A stretch of 64,000 nt of DNA from Epiperipatus broadwayi (Eukaryota > Onychophora > Udeonychophora > Euonychophora > Peripatidae), in the NCBI GenBank assembly GCA_028023455.1, contig JAQFVV010000205.1, positions 1,285,353 to 1,349,352 on the forward strand, read 5' to 3'. Shown piece after piece: positions 1 to 12,091 of this stretch (positions within the stretch are counted from its first letter, which is position 1; every line of letters begins with the position of its first letter). The position numbers were made by a program, and so were the translations under genes. The notes under the pieces were generated by a model that saw nothing but the letters and a program-made list of their open reading frames with translations, did no database searches and was not told where the DNA came from.

Positions 1-1289
1 TATGTGGCAACTTTAATACTGATGATGATCAAGTTAATGATTGACTTTTCATACTTCTCTACTGCCTTAATGGATAAGTTTGTTTTAATAGTTCACAATT
101 ACTGGTTGACATGTTAGAAATCTTGAAGCCCCGTAATCAGTATACTAAAACGATACTATTATAGCATTCCAAAAATAGTATTATTTTACTGTACTTAGTG
201 TTTGATATATATATACATCCACATGGATATTTGTCTATCTGTGTTTAGATATCAAATTGGACATACACTCATGTGCAGAGCCATAGTGATTGGTAGGCGA
301 GCAGCAAATATAACTGATGAAGGAAAGCAACTGTTACTATATTACATTGACACACACTTTTTTTAACTATTTCCAATTTATTTTACCAATGGGTATACAA
401 GGGTACTTATTGAATGTGTTTGGAGCTAATTCGCTGCTGTCTGTTTAGCGATGAAAAGAAAATGTCATATTTGGCTTGCCAAGGACATTAGAAATCGTTA
501 TGGCTCTGCATATATGTATTTAATGTTTTATATATATATGCAATGCATACATGCGGAATGTAGATATACACAGATAAAATTCATTATAACACTGGATCAT
601 GAAAATAATTTTTATCACCCTTCTAATATTTTTATTTTGGACTATATAATCAATCATAAAAGTACAGTATTTATTATGGGTTTTGCAGTGTGTTGTTATT
701 ATTTTTTTAGCATATTAATTCATTATCTGTATTATTTGCAAATAATAACTATTGTTATTAGAAATTCACAAATCTCTTTCATGCAATATAATTTGTCGAA
801 AATTCCAAATGTCACCAAATTTCTTAGCTACATATTTTATTGTTTATACATGTGAATAAAATTCCAGTATTTAGATTTATTTTTTGTTGTTGTTATTTTA
901 ATTAAATAATCTGTGATATTTCGTCTTCAAATTATGTTGCATTACACACCATGGACCAATAGCTATGCAAATGTTAGACGTAGCTGAACAGTAATCAAGT
1001 ATAATATGTAAAGTCTCCCTCTGGTGGTAGCTTTTTGAAATGTAATATAAAAATGTATGTACTTTTACTATTTTTTTCACTGTATAATACTGGCATATGT
1101 CTAATGAATTATTAAATGGTTTATTATATAACGTTCTTGGATTTTGTCTTATTCATGCACTGTTACATTTCTAAAATATTTTTGTCTGTAAATCTACACA
1201 ATTACAAAAAAAAAGATTCAGTATGTTTTAATCAAATCTCAAATAATAATAAATTGTATGTATTTGAATTATTTTTTTTGTAATTTGTG
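1..1289. other. AT-rich DNA without recognised gene
   Basis: The open frames here are short, rich in Ile, Tyr and Phe, and show no domain I recognise. The sequence is simple AT-rich DNA with scattered homopolymer runs. I see no repeat shared with the rest of the window. Confidence 0.5.
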
Positions 1290-1975
1290 AATTAAAATGG
1301 AAATCTGTGGGAGTAAAAATAAATGGAGATTATTTAAATCATTTAAATTGTGCAGTTGATGTGATTGTTCTTGCAAAAAGTGCTTCTGAGTTCAGGAAAT
1401 ATTGCAAGAATTATCAAATGAAAATAAAAAAGTTGATTTTTTTAAAGAAAATATAAAAAGGTAGTCATGAATTAGAAGTTATCAAGTATTACTACAGAAG
1501 GAAACATAACGGATGTAATTAATTTATTAAATTTTGATAGAATGCTTTTGACAGAAATAACTTAATATTAAAAGGAAATATGCCTATGTATTTTGAAAAA
1601 CCAACCAAACAAGAATACTACAGAGAATTCAGATCATTCAATGAAGTATGGAGAGATATATGTTAGCAGTAACAAAGAATAAAAAAATAAAGTACATGGG
1701 TGAGAAAATGAACAGATCAGTGATTTCATTGAAAGAATTAAGTTGGGCTCAACATATTGCTAGACAAGAAAAAAAAACAAAATATCACATATCTCTGATG
1801 AGAAAAAAAAGGCTTTGTATTGCTAGAAAATATAATACATAGTTAAGTTTTAAATTGGAATTTAAAAGATTGCAAATATGGGTGGATGAAATAAAGTTTG
1901 TTGGTGTGATGTAAGAAAGGCTAAGGATCTGAAAAACTGGATTAAACTTAGAAAGTCCATTATCCTGCAATGAAT
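1290..1975 (+). pseudogene. RTE-like LINE fragment, copy 1 (RT palm to 3' end)
   Basis: Decayed non-LTR retrotransposon. Around 1321-1375 the reading NGDYLNHL followed by CAVDVIVLA matches the RT palm block around the catalytic FADD, with the acidic pair damaged. Around 1645-1780 a reading starting MERYMLAVT with SWAQHIARQ corresponds to the post-RT region of RTE-type LINEs (normally close to MERxMLxVT and WAGHIAR). The fragment ends near a short GATGAT-like microsatellite, as RTE elements often do. It is colinear with copies at 25.9-27.7 kb and 40.6-41.2 kb. Frameshifts and stops make it non-functional. Clade assignment is from motif resemblance only. Confidence 0.7.
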
Positions 1976-2499
1976 CAATAATAATTAAAAATGATGATGA
2001 TTATAAGATATAAAAATCATAAAGAATCTAGTAATATATCTTATTCATAACTATAACTTATATGTGAGTAAAAGTCAAATAAAAATTGAAAAAATATTTG
2101 CAGTTCTAATCAGAAGTTTTCTTTCATGTAGATCAAGGTGCCCAGTGTTTTATAGTCAACACACCAATTTTTTCGTTTATAAATTTACATATACAATATA
2201 ACTTTTGGACTATTGTTCAATTTTTTGTACAAAATATTATGCATAAATAATAGGTAGCGCTTTTTCTGTAATACAGTAGGTTGATAAACAACAGAAAAAA
2301 ATTTAATTAAAAAAATTTATTTACTTTAGCGAAACTTCTGTTTTGTTTTCATGTGAATTTTAATGCTTGAAGTTAAAAAGAACATTTTCCAACTTTGTAT
2401 CAGATGTGACTATATTTTGCTTTTTTTTTTCAAAGTCAGTTTCATTGATTTAAATAATCATTTATTTTAAAAATATATTTATTGACATAAAAAAATTGT

Positions 2500-4823
2500 A
2501 CAGATGAATAATAAATACACTTTGTTAATGTTGGCTCATCCATTGCTGGCATTGGTCTGGTAGATATATGCCAGAGCCACTCTCTGCACTAGCAGGTTGA
2601 TGTATGAATAAATACATTCTATTTTGTTGGTATTGACCACCCCTTTTGAGGTTGGCCCAATAATGCTAACTTATCAGCTGGGATACATGTGGTGTAATGC
2701 ATCATAGACTACTTCATTTACAATACCCTACAATGTGGATATATCAGGTCCAATATTCATGTAGAGTCTGTGGGCCATACTAGTAGGCTCCATGTATTAG
2801 AGGATAATATCTTGTATTTGTTTTGAAGAACTTTGAGCTTATCAAAAAATATAGCATTGGGGTTCTGTGTTGATTGTGTGAACTTTGTCCTGCATCTTGT
2901 GTACCAAAAAAACGTATGTCAGGAAGATAGATAACCTGATAACTGTAAAGTCTCCAGAGAAGAGACAACCCCTGATGTCCAGAATTTTATCCACTGCTAT
3001 AATGCAGTGTTGAGAGATGACACTTCTAATACTGTTAGAGCCCGGACATATATTTAACAGATGATTATATTTAACAGATGATTAAAGGTCTCCTCACCTC
3101 TAGAGCAGGCATGACAAATTGGGTCTATTTTATTTAGAAACTGCTTGAAGTGTAAGAATGTATTAGTTGGCATGGAGCCCATATTCACCTTGATCAGATA
3201 ATCCAAAAGTTTGGGCTCCAGTAGCAGATATTTAAATATTGTGATTTTATGATTGCTGCACTCTAGATGAGTATACATAGCTGTATTTTCAGGATTCATC
3301 AGGCGATGTGCCTGCCAGATGCTGATTTTATTATTAAACTCTTCTGTTGAGTGCCCGATTCACAGAAATTGTTGCTTAATAATGGTGTAAAGCCATGTGT
3401 CAATAGGTATTATTACAGTCTCTATGATATCTGATAGAGAGTATTTTTTCGCAGGTTTACTAAAAGTGAATGCCCTTTTTGGAAATTGATTGTATTGAAT
3501 GGAGACCCATACCATTCTGCCTCCTGTGAAACTGAAGTCTGTGGATGCTAATTGCAGTGGTCTGTCCTGTCCATAAGAGCTGACCACAGAGCCTCTGAAT
3601 TTGTAAGCTGAATGATTTGGTAACTGTCATTATTGGCAGGTAGTAATTTATGCTCACCATGATCTTCATATTAATCAGAGAAAGCTTCCCTTGTAGGGAC
3701 AGGTATGTACTTGACAGCGATTGAACCACCTTAGTAGCATTGTTTATGATGGATTTTTGTAGGCAGACAGACATAGCAGTCTGTGACTTGAAGATAGGGA
3801 ACCCCAGAAAACCCAGGTTCTGCTAAAAATTTGGATATTATTTTCCTACCAGTGTTGATGCACCAAAATGATGACTTGTGAGGATTGATGGATAACTTAT
3901 AATTTTTAGTATAATTGGTAATGATGAAGTGAAGTGTCTTCAGATGTTTACGGGATGGAAGAATCACAAGTATGTCATCCATGTATGCGAAAACCTTGAT
4001 GTTTTTCTTGAGCCAGGGCACATATATCCCTGGAAGCTGATCTAGCTCTTTAATCAGAGGGTCAATGTACTTTATAAACAATAGACCACTCAATGGTGAT
4101 CCTTGTGGTATGGATCTTGAAGGGAAAAATCTATCTGAGTAATGTCCATTTATGAAAATATGAATGTGCCTATTATTCAGGAGATTGTACAATATCTGAA
4201 TTATCTGCTTTGATATGTCCAACTGAGATAGCAATTCAAGAAGAATGTTGACATCTATGGTATCAAAAGCATTGGACACATCCAGCTGAACTGCCACAGG
4301 CCGGGATTTTCTGTTAGATCAAATGTGATCAAGCAGAATTTTCACTTCACCAATTGCAGTCAGTGTTGATGATCCCTTCCTTGCATATTGAGAGGCCGAT
4401 ATATCCTGTAGAATGGCATCCTGAATTTTTTTCTTTTACTATACTCTTCATTACTTTGAACAAAATTGGTGTCATCGATATCGGCCTGATACTGCTCAGA
4501 GAGGTAAGATCCCGGTTCTTTTTTATAAATGGGACCATGGCAATTGGATATAGGTTAGGGATTACTCTCCTTTCAATGATGAGGTAGTTTAACATGTTTA
4601 ATATAATCCTCGCAGTAAAAAAATTTAAGTGAATGAACACAAACTTCGGGATAGCATGAATCTCAGGATGAACGCTATCAGGGAGACCCTGCAACCTACT
4701 GCTGATGACCTGGAGTGTAATTCCATGATCTACCTCTCCAGTTGTGCCCACCCACTCCATGGCAGGGTTTGTCCGGTGACCTAAGAGTAGGTTTTGATAG
4801 TGGCTCTCTATGTGAAGAATCAT
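2500..4823 (-). pseudogene. LINE with reverse transcriptase, broken into several frames
   Basis: Minus-strand non-LTR retrotransposon. 4347-4823 carries the N-terminal RT block, with readings like IRPISMTPILFKVMK (RT motif 1-2). 3731-4297 carries LDVSNAFDTID (motif A), IPQGSPLSGLLF (motif B) and FAYMDDILV (motif C, catalytic YMDD intact). 3360-3774 continues through the thumb in two frames. 3054-3299 has CHAC followed by H and C, a CCHC-like knuckle typical of the C-terminus of several LINE clades. 2500-3053 is probably the 3' tail. At least four frameshifts separate the blocks, so it is dead, although the RT active-site motif is preserved. R2- or I-like affinity is possible; I could not decide. 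Confidence 0.78.
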
Positions 4824-5802
4824 TTAAAGAATAAAATTACAAAACTTTCAAAGAACGAACAATTGTGAAATGAAAGTTAAAAACAATTATGGATTAGTCC
4901 CCAAAATTAAACAATTTATTTTTTAGTTTGACTAATTAAATTTTAATATATATTTTTGTGAATATTAATAAAAATTATTTTTACATTATAGTTTGACTTT
5001 ACAAAATCTAGCCTTAATTTTTATTTTTGTCAACCGAGGTTTAATGTGTCAAAATTAATTTCATAATGTCCTCTGCACCAAATCTGTTATGTTTTGGTCT
5101 GGATTACAGACCCAACCAACAGAAAATAATGTAAAATAATACTGAAACAAGTATTACAATTAATATAATTATATGTACAAATATATACAATACAATATAC
5201 AATATATATACAAAAGAATATTTACAAATGCTGAGTATTGGAGTTTAACATAAACTCTGGATTTTGCCTACCGCTTCCAGCTACACCTGATGGCTTGCCT
5301 CACAGGTAGGGCGTATGGCTCTTCCAGCTGTACAAGACAGCTTGCCCTGAACTGAGTGTGGTCTTAGCAGTGTCCGGTTTCTGTGGGACTTGCCTAGCTG
5401 CATAGACTAAATAGCGTAGTGCTATCAATGGGAATACTTGCTGCTGTTTAGGTTAGCAAAGTTTCCCAGGGAGAACGCAAAGAGTCTGTTTCAAGTTAGA
5501 CAGACGTTCTTCCCTGATTCTCACAAAAGGCTGACTATTTATACCCAGATTCCTGACCTTATTGAAAACCTTCAGAATCAGCAAGCATCATTGCTTATTG
5601 GTCTGTAATAATCATTGGCTATGTTTTTATCTATACATCAGCCTATTGGCCTGTGGGAAACAATGCTTAATCCGATCAGATAAGGAGGCATCTGGAATAG
5701 TCCACTTCTGAGAGAGGGGAGGACTATAACACTAATGTGCCAAAAGTTGGCTCTCTCTGAATATTATCCGATTTAGCTAATTAAATACTAAGAATAAATA
5801 TA
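4824..5802. other. Non-coding, includes a less AT-rich block
   Basis: No gene seen. Bases 5240-5735 are clearly less AT-rich than their surroundings and free of long frames. Read on the minus strand the block would begin TGTTATAGTCC near 5733, which could be a solo LTR start, but I found no matching partner or target-site duplication. Confidence 0.4.
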
Positions 5803-6047
5803 ATAACAAACTCTCCATACAGTAATGATACTTATTACAAGCTTTAGTAAATTATGAATGTAAGAAAGATTGTGCATAAAATCTCTATCTAGTGGATGAG
5901 AAGGCGCTAGATATGGATTTTATGTGGAAACCTTGCATTTATGAATTACTATGGCTTGCACTGAGTGATATTGCTGTTTGGAGAATTTGCTGTTTTAACG
6001 GCTTGTGTAATCATCAGAAATGATGATCATGTGATGTTTTGGTGATT
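5803..6047. repeat. Family A palindromic repeat, centre deleted
   Basis: The left part (ACTCTCCATACAGTA, then GTGCATAAAATCTCTATCTA) is the inverted complement of the right part (TAGATATGGATTTTATG, then GTTTGGAGAATTTGC and GATCATGTGATG). These are the outer arms of family A. The central hammerhead region is missing, so the two arms meet directly near 5895. Confidence 0.75.
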
Positions 6048-6071
6048 GAGAATAAATAATTAACTGGCTAC

Positions 6072-7346
6072 TGCTATATTTTGTAGAAAATATATTAAGC
6101 TTTAGTAATTCAAGAGCTATAAGTTATTGTAACAAACTGTAAATACATATCTAGTTTAAAAATCAATAAAAAGATCGCTAATAATTAATGCGAACATAAA
6201 TGTAAATAGATATGTAAGTTAAAAAAATAATGAAAAATAAATTTTGTAAAATAAAGGAAACTTTATTTCAATAATTTTAGTTTAAGTCTAATTCAACTAA
6301 AAAAGATTGGTTTGTAGATAAATTAGGCTTATAGAAATAAAAATTGTAAGTTAAAAACATTCTATAAAAGATTGCCAAAAGATAATGCAAATGATTATTT
6401 ACATGGTTCCTCACTGATGAAAGTCACAAGCTAGAAACTAGTCTGGGGATATTGAATGAGTAGGCACTAGATAGAGATTTTATGCACAAGCCTTCTGGAA
6501 CCCATTGATTACTCTGGGTTGCACTGAGTGGCACTACTGTATGGAGAGTTTTGCCTGTTTTAATAAGTAATGAACATGCATAAAAAATGGTGATCATGTG
6601 ATATTTAGTGGATTTAAAATATCAAGAAAACTGTGTATTGTTAAAATTTAAACCATTAAGCTAATTTAGGAGAAAACAATAGAATAAATATTTAAAGCTA
6701 ATTACTGAGGAATACAAATGGATGCAATTAGAAGCCAGATCCTTATCGCCATTGTAAAGATGCATTAATCAAATGGATTTACAGTACATTGGAATGATAG
6801 GAATTTTTTAAATTATATCCAGCAAGGAGAAAACAGCATAAATAGTGCATGCGAAAAAGAGTGTTGTGGTCATCAGCCTTTTTCCACTCATCACATGCTA
6901 TTGTTGTTGCTGTCATAATGATCTTGAGGGAAAAGTGCCCTAGACCTTTCTGCAATGATGGAAGTGTCCCAGAGCCCATGCCACTAAAGGTGAAAGATAG
7001 TCGACAAAGAAAAATATGGTCTTTTATTATTTGTGTACACCTGAGAAGGCACAATTAAGATTGTGATTTAAGTATTGTGAGTGTAAATTTTTAGTATTCA
7101 CTTAGGCCTACCACTATTGTAATGTCAGTATTTGTTTGCTTGGTGGCAATTATAGCATTGAAGATTTTGAACATTAAATCAAGGACTAATTATTAATGTG
7201 TATATAAAGTAATTAATGAATGCTTTTTAGTTAAATCTTTTATGTATATATATATAATATGTAAATAAATATATTAATAACATTTTGGGTAATTAATAAT
7301 TGTGCAATAATTCTTGGTAGTCAGCTTCATAGCTGAATACACAACA
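6072..7346 (+). repeat. 5' LTR of Gypsy element
   Basis: Begins TGCTATATTTTG and ends ACAACA, matching the 3' LTR over its length apart from indels. It carries a family A insertion at about 6400-6625 with an apparently intact hammerhead ribozyme in the sense direction of the retrotransposon. The 3' half contains an AT-rich stretch with TATATATATATAAT near 7250. Confidence 0.8.
6408..6449 (+). ncRNA. Small hammerhead ribozyme (family A), core intact
   Basis: Stem I is TCCTCA (6408-6413) with TGGGGA (6444-6449), six pairs. Core CTGATGA is 6414-6420. Stem II is 6421-6433 (AAGT, loop CACAA, GCTA; outer A-A mismatch then three pairs). GAAA is 6434-6437. Stem III segment ACTAGT (6437-6442) is a perfect palindrome, followed by the cleavage-site C at 6443. 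All conserved hammerhead nucleotides are present. Stem III cannot close within one molecule but can pair between two, as in published small PLE-linked hammerheads. Activity is inferred, not shown. Confidence 0.8.
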
Positions 7347-7390
7347 AAAGTTGGTGCAGTCTGGCAGTCGCATTTGAAAGCATAAATAAT
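7347..7390 (+). promoter_or_regulatory. Primer-binding-site region of Gypsy element
   Basis: Just after the LTR end comes TTGGTGCAGTCTGGCAGTCG. The TGG start fits pairing with the CCA end of a tRNA. The second copy at 29968 has the related CTGGCGCAAACTGACAGTTG in the same place, which supports the boundary. The tRNA was not identified. Confidence 0.6.
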
Positions 7391-7419
7391 TTGAGAGCAA
7401 GTTTGAACAATAAATTTAT

Positions 7420-7760
7420 GTTAAAATTAGAAATGTGTAATAGAAACATCCATATGGAAATTGATAGCGGCTCAGGCATTTCATTGGGCTCAGAGAAATT
7501 ATAGAAAGTGGTTAAGGAAAAACCACTGATGTTCCAATACAGACAGACAAATATAGGAGCTGTAGATGTCAGTGGCAATGAATTGTATTTGCTGGGTTAT
7601 GCTATAGTGCACATAAAGCATAAGAATAGGATATTAAAATTGCCTTTATACATAGTAAGAGCAAAATTCAGTCCATTAATAAGGCAAGACTGGTTTCACA
7701 AGTTAAACATAAATATAAATGTTAATTCTGTGAATAATGGGACAAGTGGTCCAATATGAA
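7420..7760 (+). pseudogene. Gypsy retropepsin (aspartic protease) remnant
   Basis: Readings MEIDSGSGISLGS (near 7455) and later IRQDWFHKLN match the Gypsy protease: the catalytic DSG followed by a hydrophobic run, and the C-terminal (L/I)GRDWL-like block. The readable frame starting at 7508 gives the middle (LLGYAIVHI, LPLYIVRAKF). A stop just before 7508 separates the catalytic Asp from the rest. The protease would cut the Gag-Pol polyprotein. The same MEIDS-type active site occurs in the Gypsy at 53.7 kb, here with an intact DSG. Confidence 0.72.
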
Positions 7761-8267
7761 AAGCAAAGCCTATGAGTGGTAAGGCCAAGCTACGACCGCT
7801 AGCACAAGAAGCTAAGGAAGAGATAACCAGCAAAGAAAAAATGATTAATGCGAGTTTCAGAATCGTAGCACTAGTATGTGGTAGAGAGATGTCAAATAAA
7901 ATTTGACTCACAGGGACAGCAGTAAAGAATCTGTTGAATCAAACAGAAATGATTAATGGTGACTATAATGGCATAAAAAGACGCCACAAAAACCATGTTA
8001 GAAGGTGGGGTAGACCAATCACCATTGAATATAACGAGTGAAATGAAAAATCTGAAAACAAAATGAGAAACCCTAAGACAGTTAGTTATGAATTAAAAAT
8101 GATAAGGTGTTGGGAAGGGTGGATTGGTTGAAAAATAAAGCTTGAAAAAATGTGTCAGAACAGAAAGTTGCAGTAATAGAAAAAAAATCATTCAGGCCCA
8201 TTTGTGAAAAATGTAAACAGGAAAGACTTCATGATTATGTGTAGCAAGTTTAATAGGATTTTTCTTT
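7761..8267 (+). pseudogene. Degraded C-terminal Pol region of Gypsy element
   Basis: Fragments such as KRRHKNHVRRWGRPITIEY match the basic 'WKRHxNHxR' tail after the integrase core of Gypsy Pol. The equivalent region occurs at 30.61-30.84 kb. RT and integrase are missing between the protease and this tail, so the internal deletion joins the protease to the Pol tail. Several stops are present. Confidence 0.55.
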
Positions 8268-8281
8268 GAAGAGGGGGAAGG
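8268..8281 (+). promoter_or_regulatory. Polypurine tract of Gypsy element
   Basis: A purine run GAAGAGGGGGAAGG lies immediately before the TG start of the 3' LTR, the expected position of the plus-strand primer. Confidence 0.72.
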
Positions 8282-9695
8282 TGCTATATTTTGTAGAAAA
8301 TATATTAGGCTTTAGTAACTCGAGAGCTATAATGCATAAAGCTAAGTTTTTGCATAAAGCTAAGTTTTACTTCAGAGAAAAAGTAGTAATAAAATGTAAA
8401 TACATATCTAGTTTAAATAGCAATAAAAAGATCGCTAATAATTAATGGAAACGTAAATGTAAATAGATATATAAATTAAAAAAGCAATGAAAAATAAATT
8501 TTGTAAAATAAAGGAAACTTTATTTTGATAATTTTAGTTTAAGTCTAATTCAATGAAGAAAGATTGGTTTGCAGATCAATTAGACATAACAGATAAAGAC
8601 TAAGTTAAAAGTTGTTCTATAAAAGATTGCTGAAAGCTAGTGCAAATGATTATTTACAAGGCTGGATATAACTTATGGATTTAAAATACCAAGAAAACTG
8701 TATATTAAAACAGGCAAAACTCTCTATATGTCAAGCGTTGGTGGTCGAGAGATCAGTACAGCCGCCTTACAAGCAGTTGTCCCGGGTTAGGGGGTTCGCT
8801 TCCTGGCTGATGCTATGACACATGAGAAAAAAAAATCTCTATACGTATTGCTACTCAATGCAAGCCAGAGTAATCAATGGGATGTCTTAATAACCATTAT
8901 AAGCAAGCATAAGAAATGGTGATCATGTGATGTTTATTGGCTTAAAACTGTGTATTGTTAAAATCAAACCATTAAACTATTTTAGGAGAAAACAAACGGA
9001 ATATTTAAAGCTAATTACTGAAGAATGCTAACGGATGTAATTAGAAGCTGGATCTTTATTGTCATTGTAAAGATGCATTAATCAAACAGATTTACTATAC
9101 ATTGGAATGATAATAATTTTTTAAATGATATCAAGCAAGGACAAAACAGTATAAATAGTGCATGCAAAAAAGAGCATAATGGGGGCATCAGTTTTTCTCC
9201 GCTCATCCTGCCCTGCTGTTGTTGCTGTCATAAGGACTTTTGCGAAAAGCTAAGGGAAAAGTGCACTAGACTTTTCTGCAATGATGGAAGTGCCCCAGAG
9301 CCCATGCCTCTGAAGGTGAAAGATAGCTGGCTAGGGAAAATGTTTATAGACCTCACTGGCCTTTTTTATTTGTGTATGCCTGAGGAAACCCAATTAGGAT
9401 TGTGTTTAAAGTACTATGAGTATAAACTTTTAGTATTTGCTTCATCCACCACTATTGTAGTGGTAGTATTTGTTTGCTTGTTGGAGATTATAGCATTGAA
9501 GATTTAAAACTTTAAATCAAGGACTAATTGTTAATGTCCATATAAAAGAACTAATAAATGCTATTTAGTTAAATCTTAATTGATATATATATATAATATG
9601 TAAATAAATATATTTATTCTTATTTAATAACATTTTGGGTAATTAATAATTGTGTGATAGTTGTTGTAGTCAGCTTTCTAGCTGAATGCACAACA
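8282..9695 (+). repeat. 3' LTR of Gypsy element with nested repeats
   Basis: Matches the 5' LTR. Contains a family A repeat (about 8709-8944) that has lost its hammerhead and has itself been hit by a tRNA-derived SINE (8729-8835). Confidence 0.8.
8729..8835 (+). mobile_element. tRNA-derived SINE, copy 1
   Basis: tRNA-like head with A-box-like GGTGGTCGAGAGATCAG and B-box-like GGGGGTTCGCTTCC, then GATGCTATGACACATGAG and an A-run. It is flanked by TCTCTATA (8721-8728 and 8836-8843), a target-site duplication. Sister copies are at 22819 (plus) and 48371 (minus, truncated). Pol III transcription by internal promoter is expected from the family type. Confidence 0.75.
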
Positions 9696-9984
9696 GCTAT
9701 TCTTAATGAGAAGCTAAAAAACATGGATGGGAAATGTTCTAATCTTTACCACCAGGTGAATACTGTCTTCTTTATTAATCTTTCGTGAGGAACTGTTGGA
9801 GAGGTGTGTATGCTAAGATAGGATTTTATAACTATTTTATTCATTATTTAACTATACATTTTCCTAATAAACTTAATTTGTATTTTTATGTGTTGAATAT
9901 GAATTTTCACTCTTTCATTAATCATAAAAGTTTTTGATATTTATTAGCATTTGTCTTTCAATCTCATTACTTTTATGCCATCTA

Positions 9985-10200
9985 GTGTAAGCTATAGTAA
10001 TCAGTAGATGCTAGATGGTAATACTGAATAAATTCCTATCCAATGCTGTCTTAGCCAGACATGTCCAGACTACATTTTAGCTTATGGTTTTCATCAATGA
10101 GGAACTTTTATGTTGTTTAAACAGTGCAGTTGAATCATTTTAATTCAAGATCATGTGGATATCTTGTAGCTCATATGATGTCCTATTTGCTTAAAAGCTT
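9985..10200 (-). repeat. Old family C repeat with degenerate hammerhead
   Basis: Minus strand at 10066-10110 reads TCCTCATTGATGAAAACC then ATAAGCT and GTAGTCTGGAC, a decayed version of the family A hammerhead (core C to U, GAAA lost). Outer sequence resembles 24.25-24.48 kb and 35.13-35.28 kb. Confidence 0.5.
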
Positions 10201-11639
10201 TTAAAATTATATGCACAACAGTCTTCAGGCTTATATCATGACAGTCACAGGAAATGATTGCAAAAATTCAAAATAGAAAGGACTGTTTGTGGCTATATAG
10301 TTAAGTATCCTAGTTTTGAAACAACACAAGTGTTATGTAAAAACATAGTTTAGTTATTCATGACAAAAACTTTAATGTGCTAGGATATTTAGTTCAGGAG
10401 GACCAATATAAAATATGAATGTGTTTTGTACTTTAATCCAAGATGGAGTAGTGCACTACCCAGTGGTGATTAGTCCATAAATACTGCCACACTGCAGCAG
10501 TCTGAGAAAAAAAATATTAAATCTGTGCTTGTAAATATCAATAATATAATAAATATTCAATATTTTTGAGTAATTATTATGTAAATACAACTAATTGAAC
10601 TGTTTTTAAAAAGAATTAATTTAAGGGATGTTTGAGATTCTATTCAAAGATGCTACTAGTTACAGCAGTGCCAGAAACATCATAATTTTTGAATTTCAGC
10701 AAGTTCAATAGAGATTTGTTACTTTTATTAACATGTGGAACTGCTCACAACTGCAGTGTCAAGAGTTATTTGAGCGGGCTATGTTTATTCTGGTTTCTTT
10801 TCAGAGCGAACAAATTTTTGTTTTCTTTTAAGATGACAATAAATTATTGTTTTTTCTTGTAATTAACATTTATTAAACTAACATAGAAATATTTGTTACA
10901 GAAAAATATAATATAATAATAAAAAAAAATATTATTTTGCATATTTATCTCAAATGTTAATGTTGAATATATATAAAAAATATATTTTCCCCATTGTCCC
11001 TACCTGCAAAAATTGCAGTAAAAAGTAAAGGTCTATCTATTCCAAATACTACTATGTGTCACATAGCAGGCAGCAAAAATAAAACATACCTTAGATCCTT
11101 AGCAATGATTAGTGTGGAAAAATTAAATCATGTGATTGCAAAATTAGAAATGCTCTTTTTTTCTTTTTGACAGTGATACTATAATAAAATACCCTGTTTA
11201 AAAATTTCATGAACTACCACTGGTGCTAATATTACACCTATTAAAACATTTGAAATACTTCAAATTGTGTATGACAGTAAAGATATGAGTCATAAGATTT
11301 TTTTTCAAGTGGTTTGCAAGTTTATGATGGCAGAAATACAGAAGATAACCTATAAAGATATGCAATACATATATTTCATGCATTAACATCTGATACAGGT
11401 ACATTGATGCCTGAAATTAGGAATAGTTAAACTATATTATCACTTAACACATACATTAATTTAAAGATGGGGCTGCAGGCAAGTTGGAGAAAGGACCAGT
11501 CACCTTTTCACTAAGTTGTGCCATGTATATCAAAGTAATAAATATTCTTTAAAATGAGATTATAATATTTTATAAAGTTTTTAAAAGACTAATATGTGTT
11601 AAGTTCAAAAAAGAGAAATATGGAAAAGATTAATTAAAT
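10200..11639. other. AT-rich DNA without recognised gene
   Basis: No coding region or repeat that I could match elsewhere in the window. Simple A and T runs are common. Confidence 0.4.
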
Positions 11640-12090
11640 GATCCAGACATCATAACATCTGATTGGCTGTCAGTTAAGAATAAGCATGAGAGGTTTGCAG
11701 CTTTTCAATTTAATTTCAAACTGTCTGTGCTTTATAAAATAAATATTATTTACATATGTTATTGCAATTTATAACATCCAAAAAAACTAGTACATAGTAA
11801 ATCATAGGATTTCATGTTGTATGTTGGTAATTTAGACTCAGTGAGTTAAACGTGAAATATTTAAAGCTTCACGCTTTCAAACCTAAACGATTCAGACTGA
11901 TTTAGATATATACAAAGACAAGTAAAGAAGAGGGTGGACCACTCTTTTCTTGTAAAATTCTCTGTCTTGTGTTTATGGCTTGATCCAGCCATCATAACAT
12001 CTGATTGGCTGTCAGATAAGAATAAGCATGAGAGGTTTGCAGCCTTTCAATTTAATTTCAAACTGTCTGCACTTTACAAAATAAATATTA
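11640..12090 (+). repeat. Direct repeat pair of about 125 bp
   Basis: 11640-11765 and 11981-12095 share GATCCAGMCATCATAACATC, GATTGGCTGTCAG, AATAAGCATGAGAGGTTTGC and AAATAAATATTATTTA in order. They are separated by about 215 bases. They may be repeats of one element interrupted by an insertion, or a short duplication. Confidence 0.65.
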
Positions 12091-12091
12091 T

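Larger units (their letters stand above)
6072..9695 (+). mobile_element. Gypsy-type LTR retrotransposon, internally deleted
   Basis: Two long terminal repeats (6072-7346 and 8282-9695) both start TGCTATATTTTGTAG and end ACAACA. They flank about 935 bases holding a primer-binding-site-like segment, a retropepsin remnant, a degraded pol tail and a polypurine tract. Flanking 5-mers GCTAC (6067-6071) and GCTAT (9696-9700) look like a mutated target-site duplication. Reverse transcriptase, RNase H and most of integrase and Gag are gone, so the copy is non-autonomous. A second copy of the family lies at 29.7-30.85 kb. Both LTRs carry a family A hammerhead repeat at the same place. Confidence 0.82.

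Noticed and set aside
451-855. 134-codon open frame
   Set aside because: Low-complexity Ile/Tyr/Phe-rich translation of AT-rich DNA, no domain, no splice or codon-use support.
5160-5735. Solo LTR on the minus strand
   Set aside because: A TG start and less AT-rich composition were noted, but no CA end, duplication or second copy could be shown.
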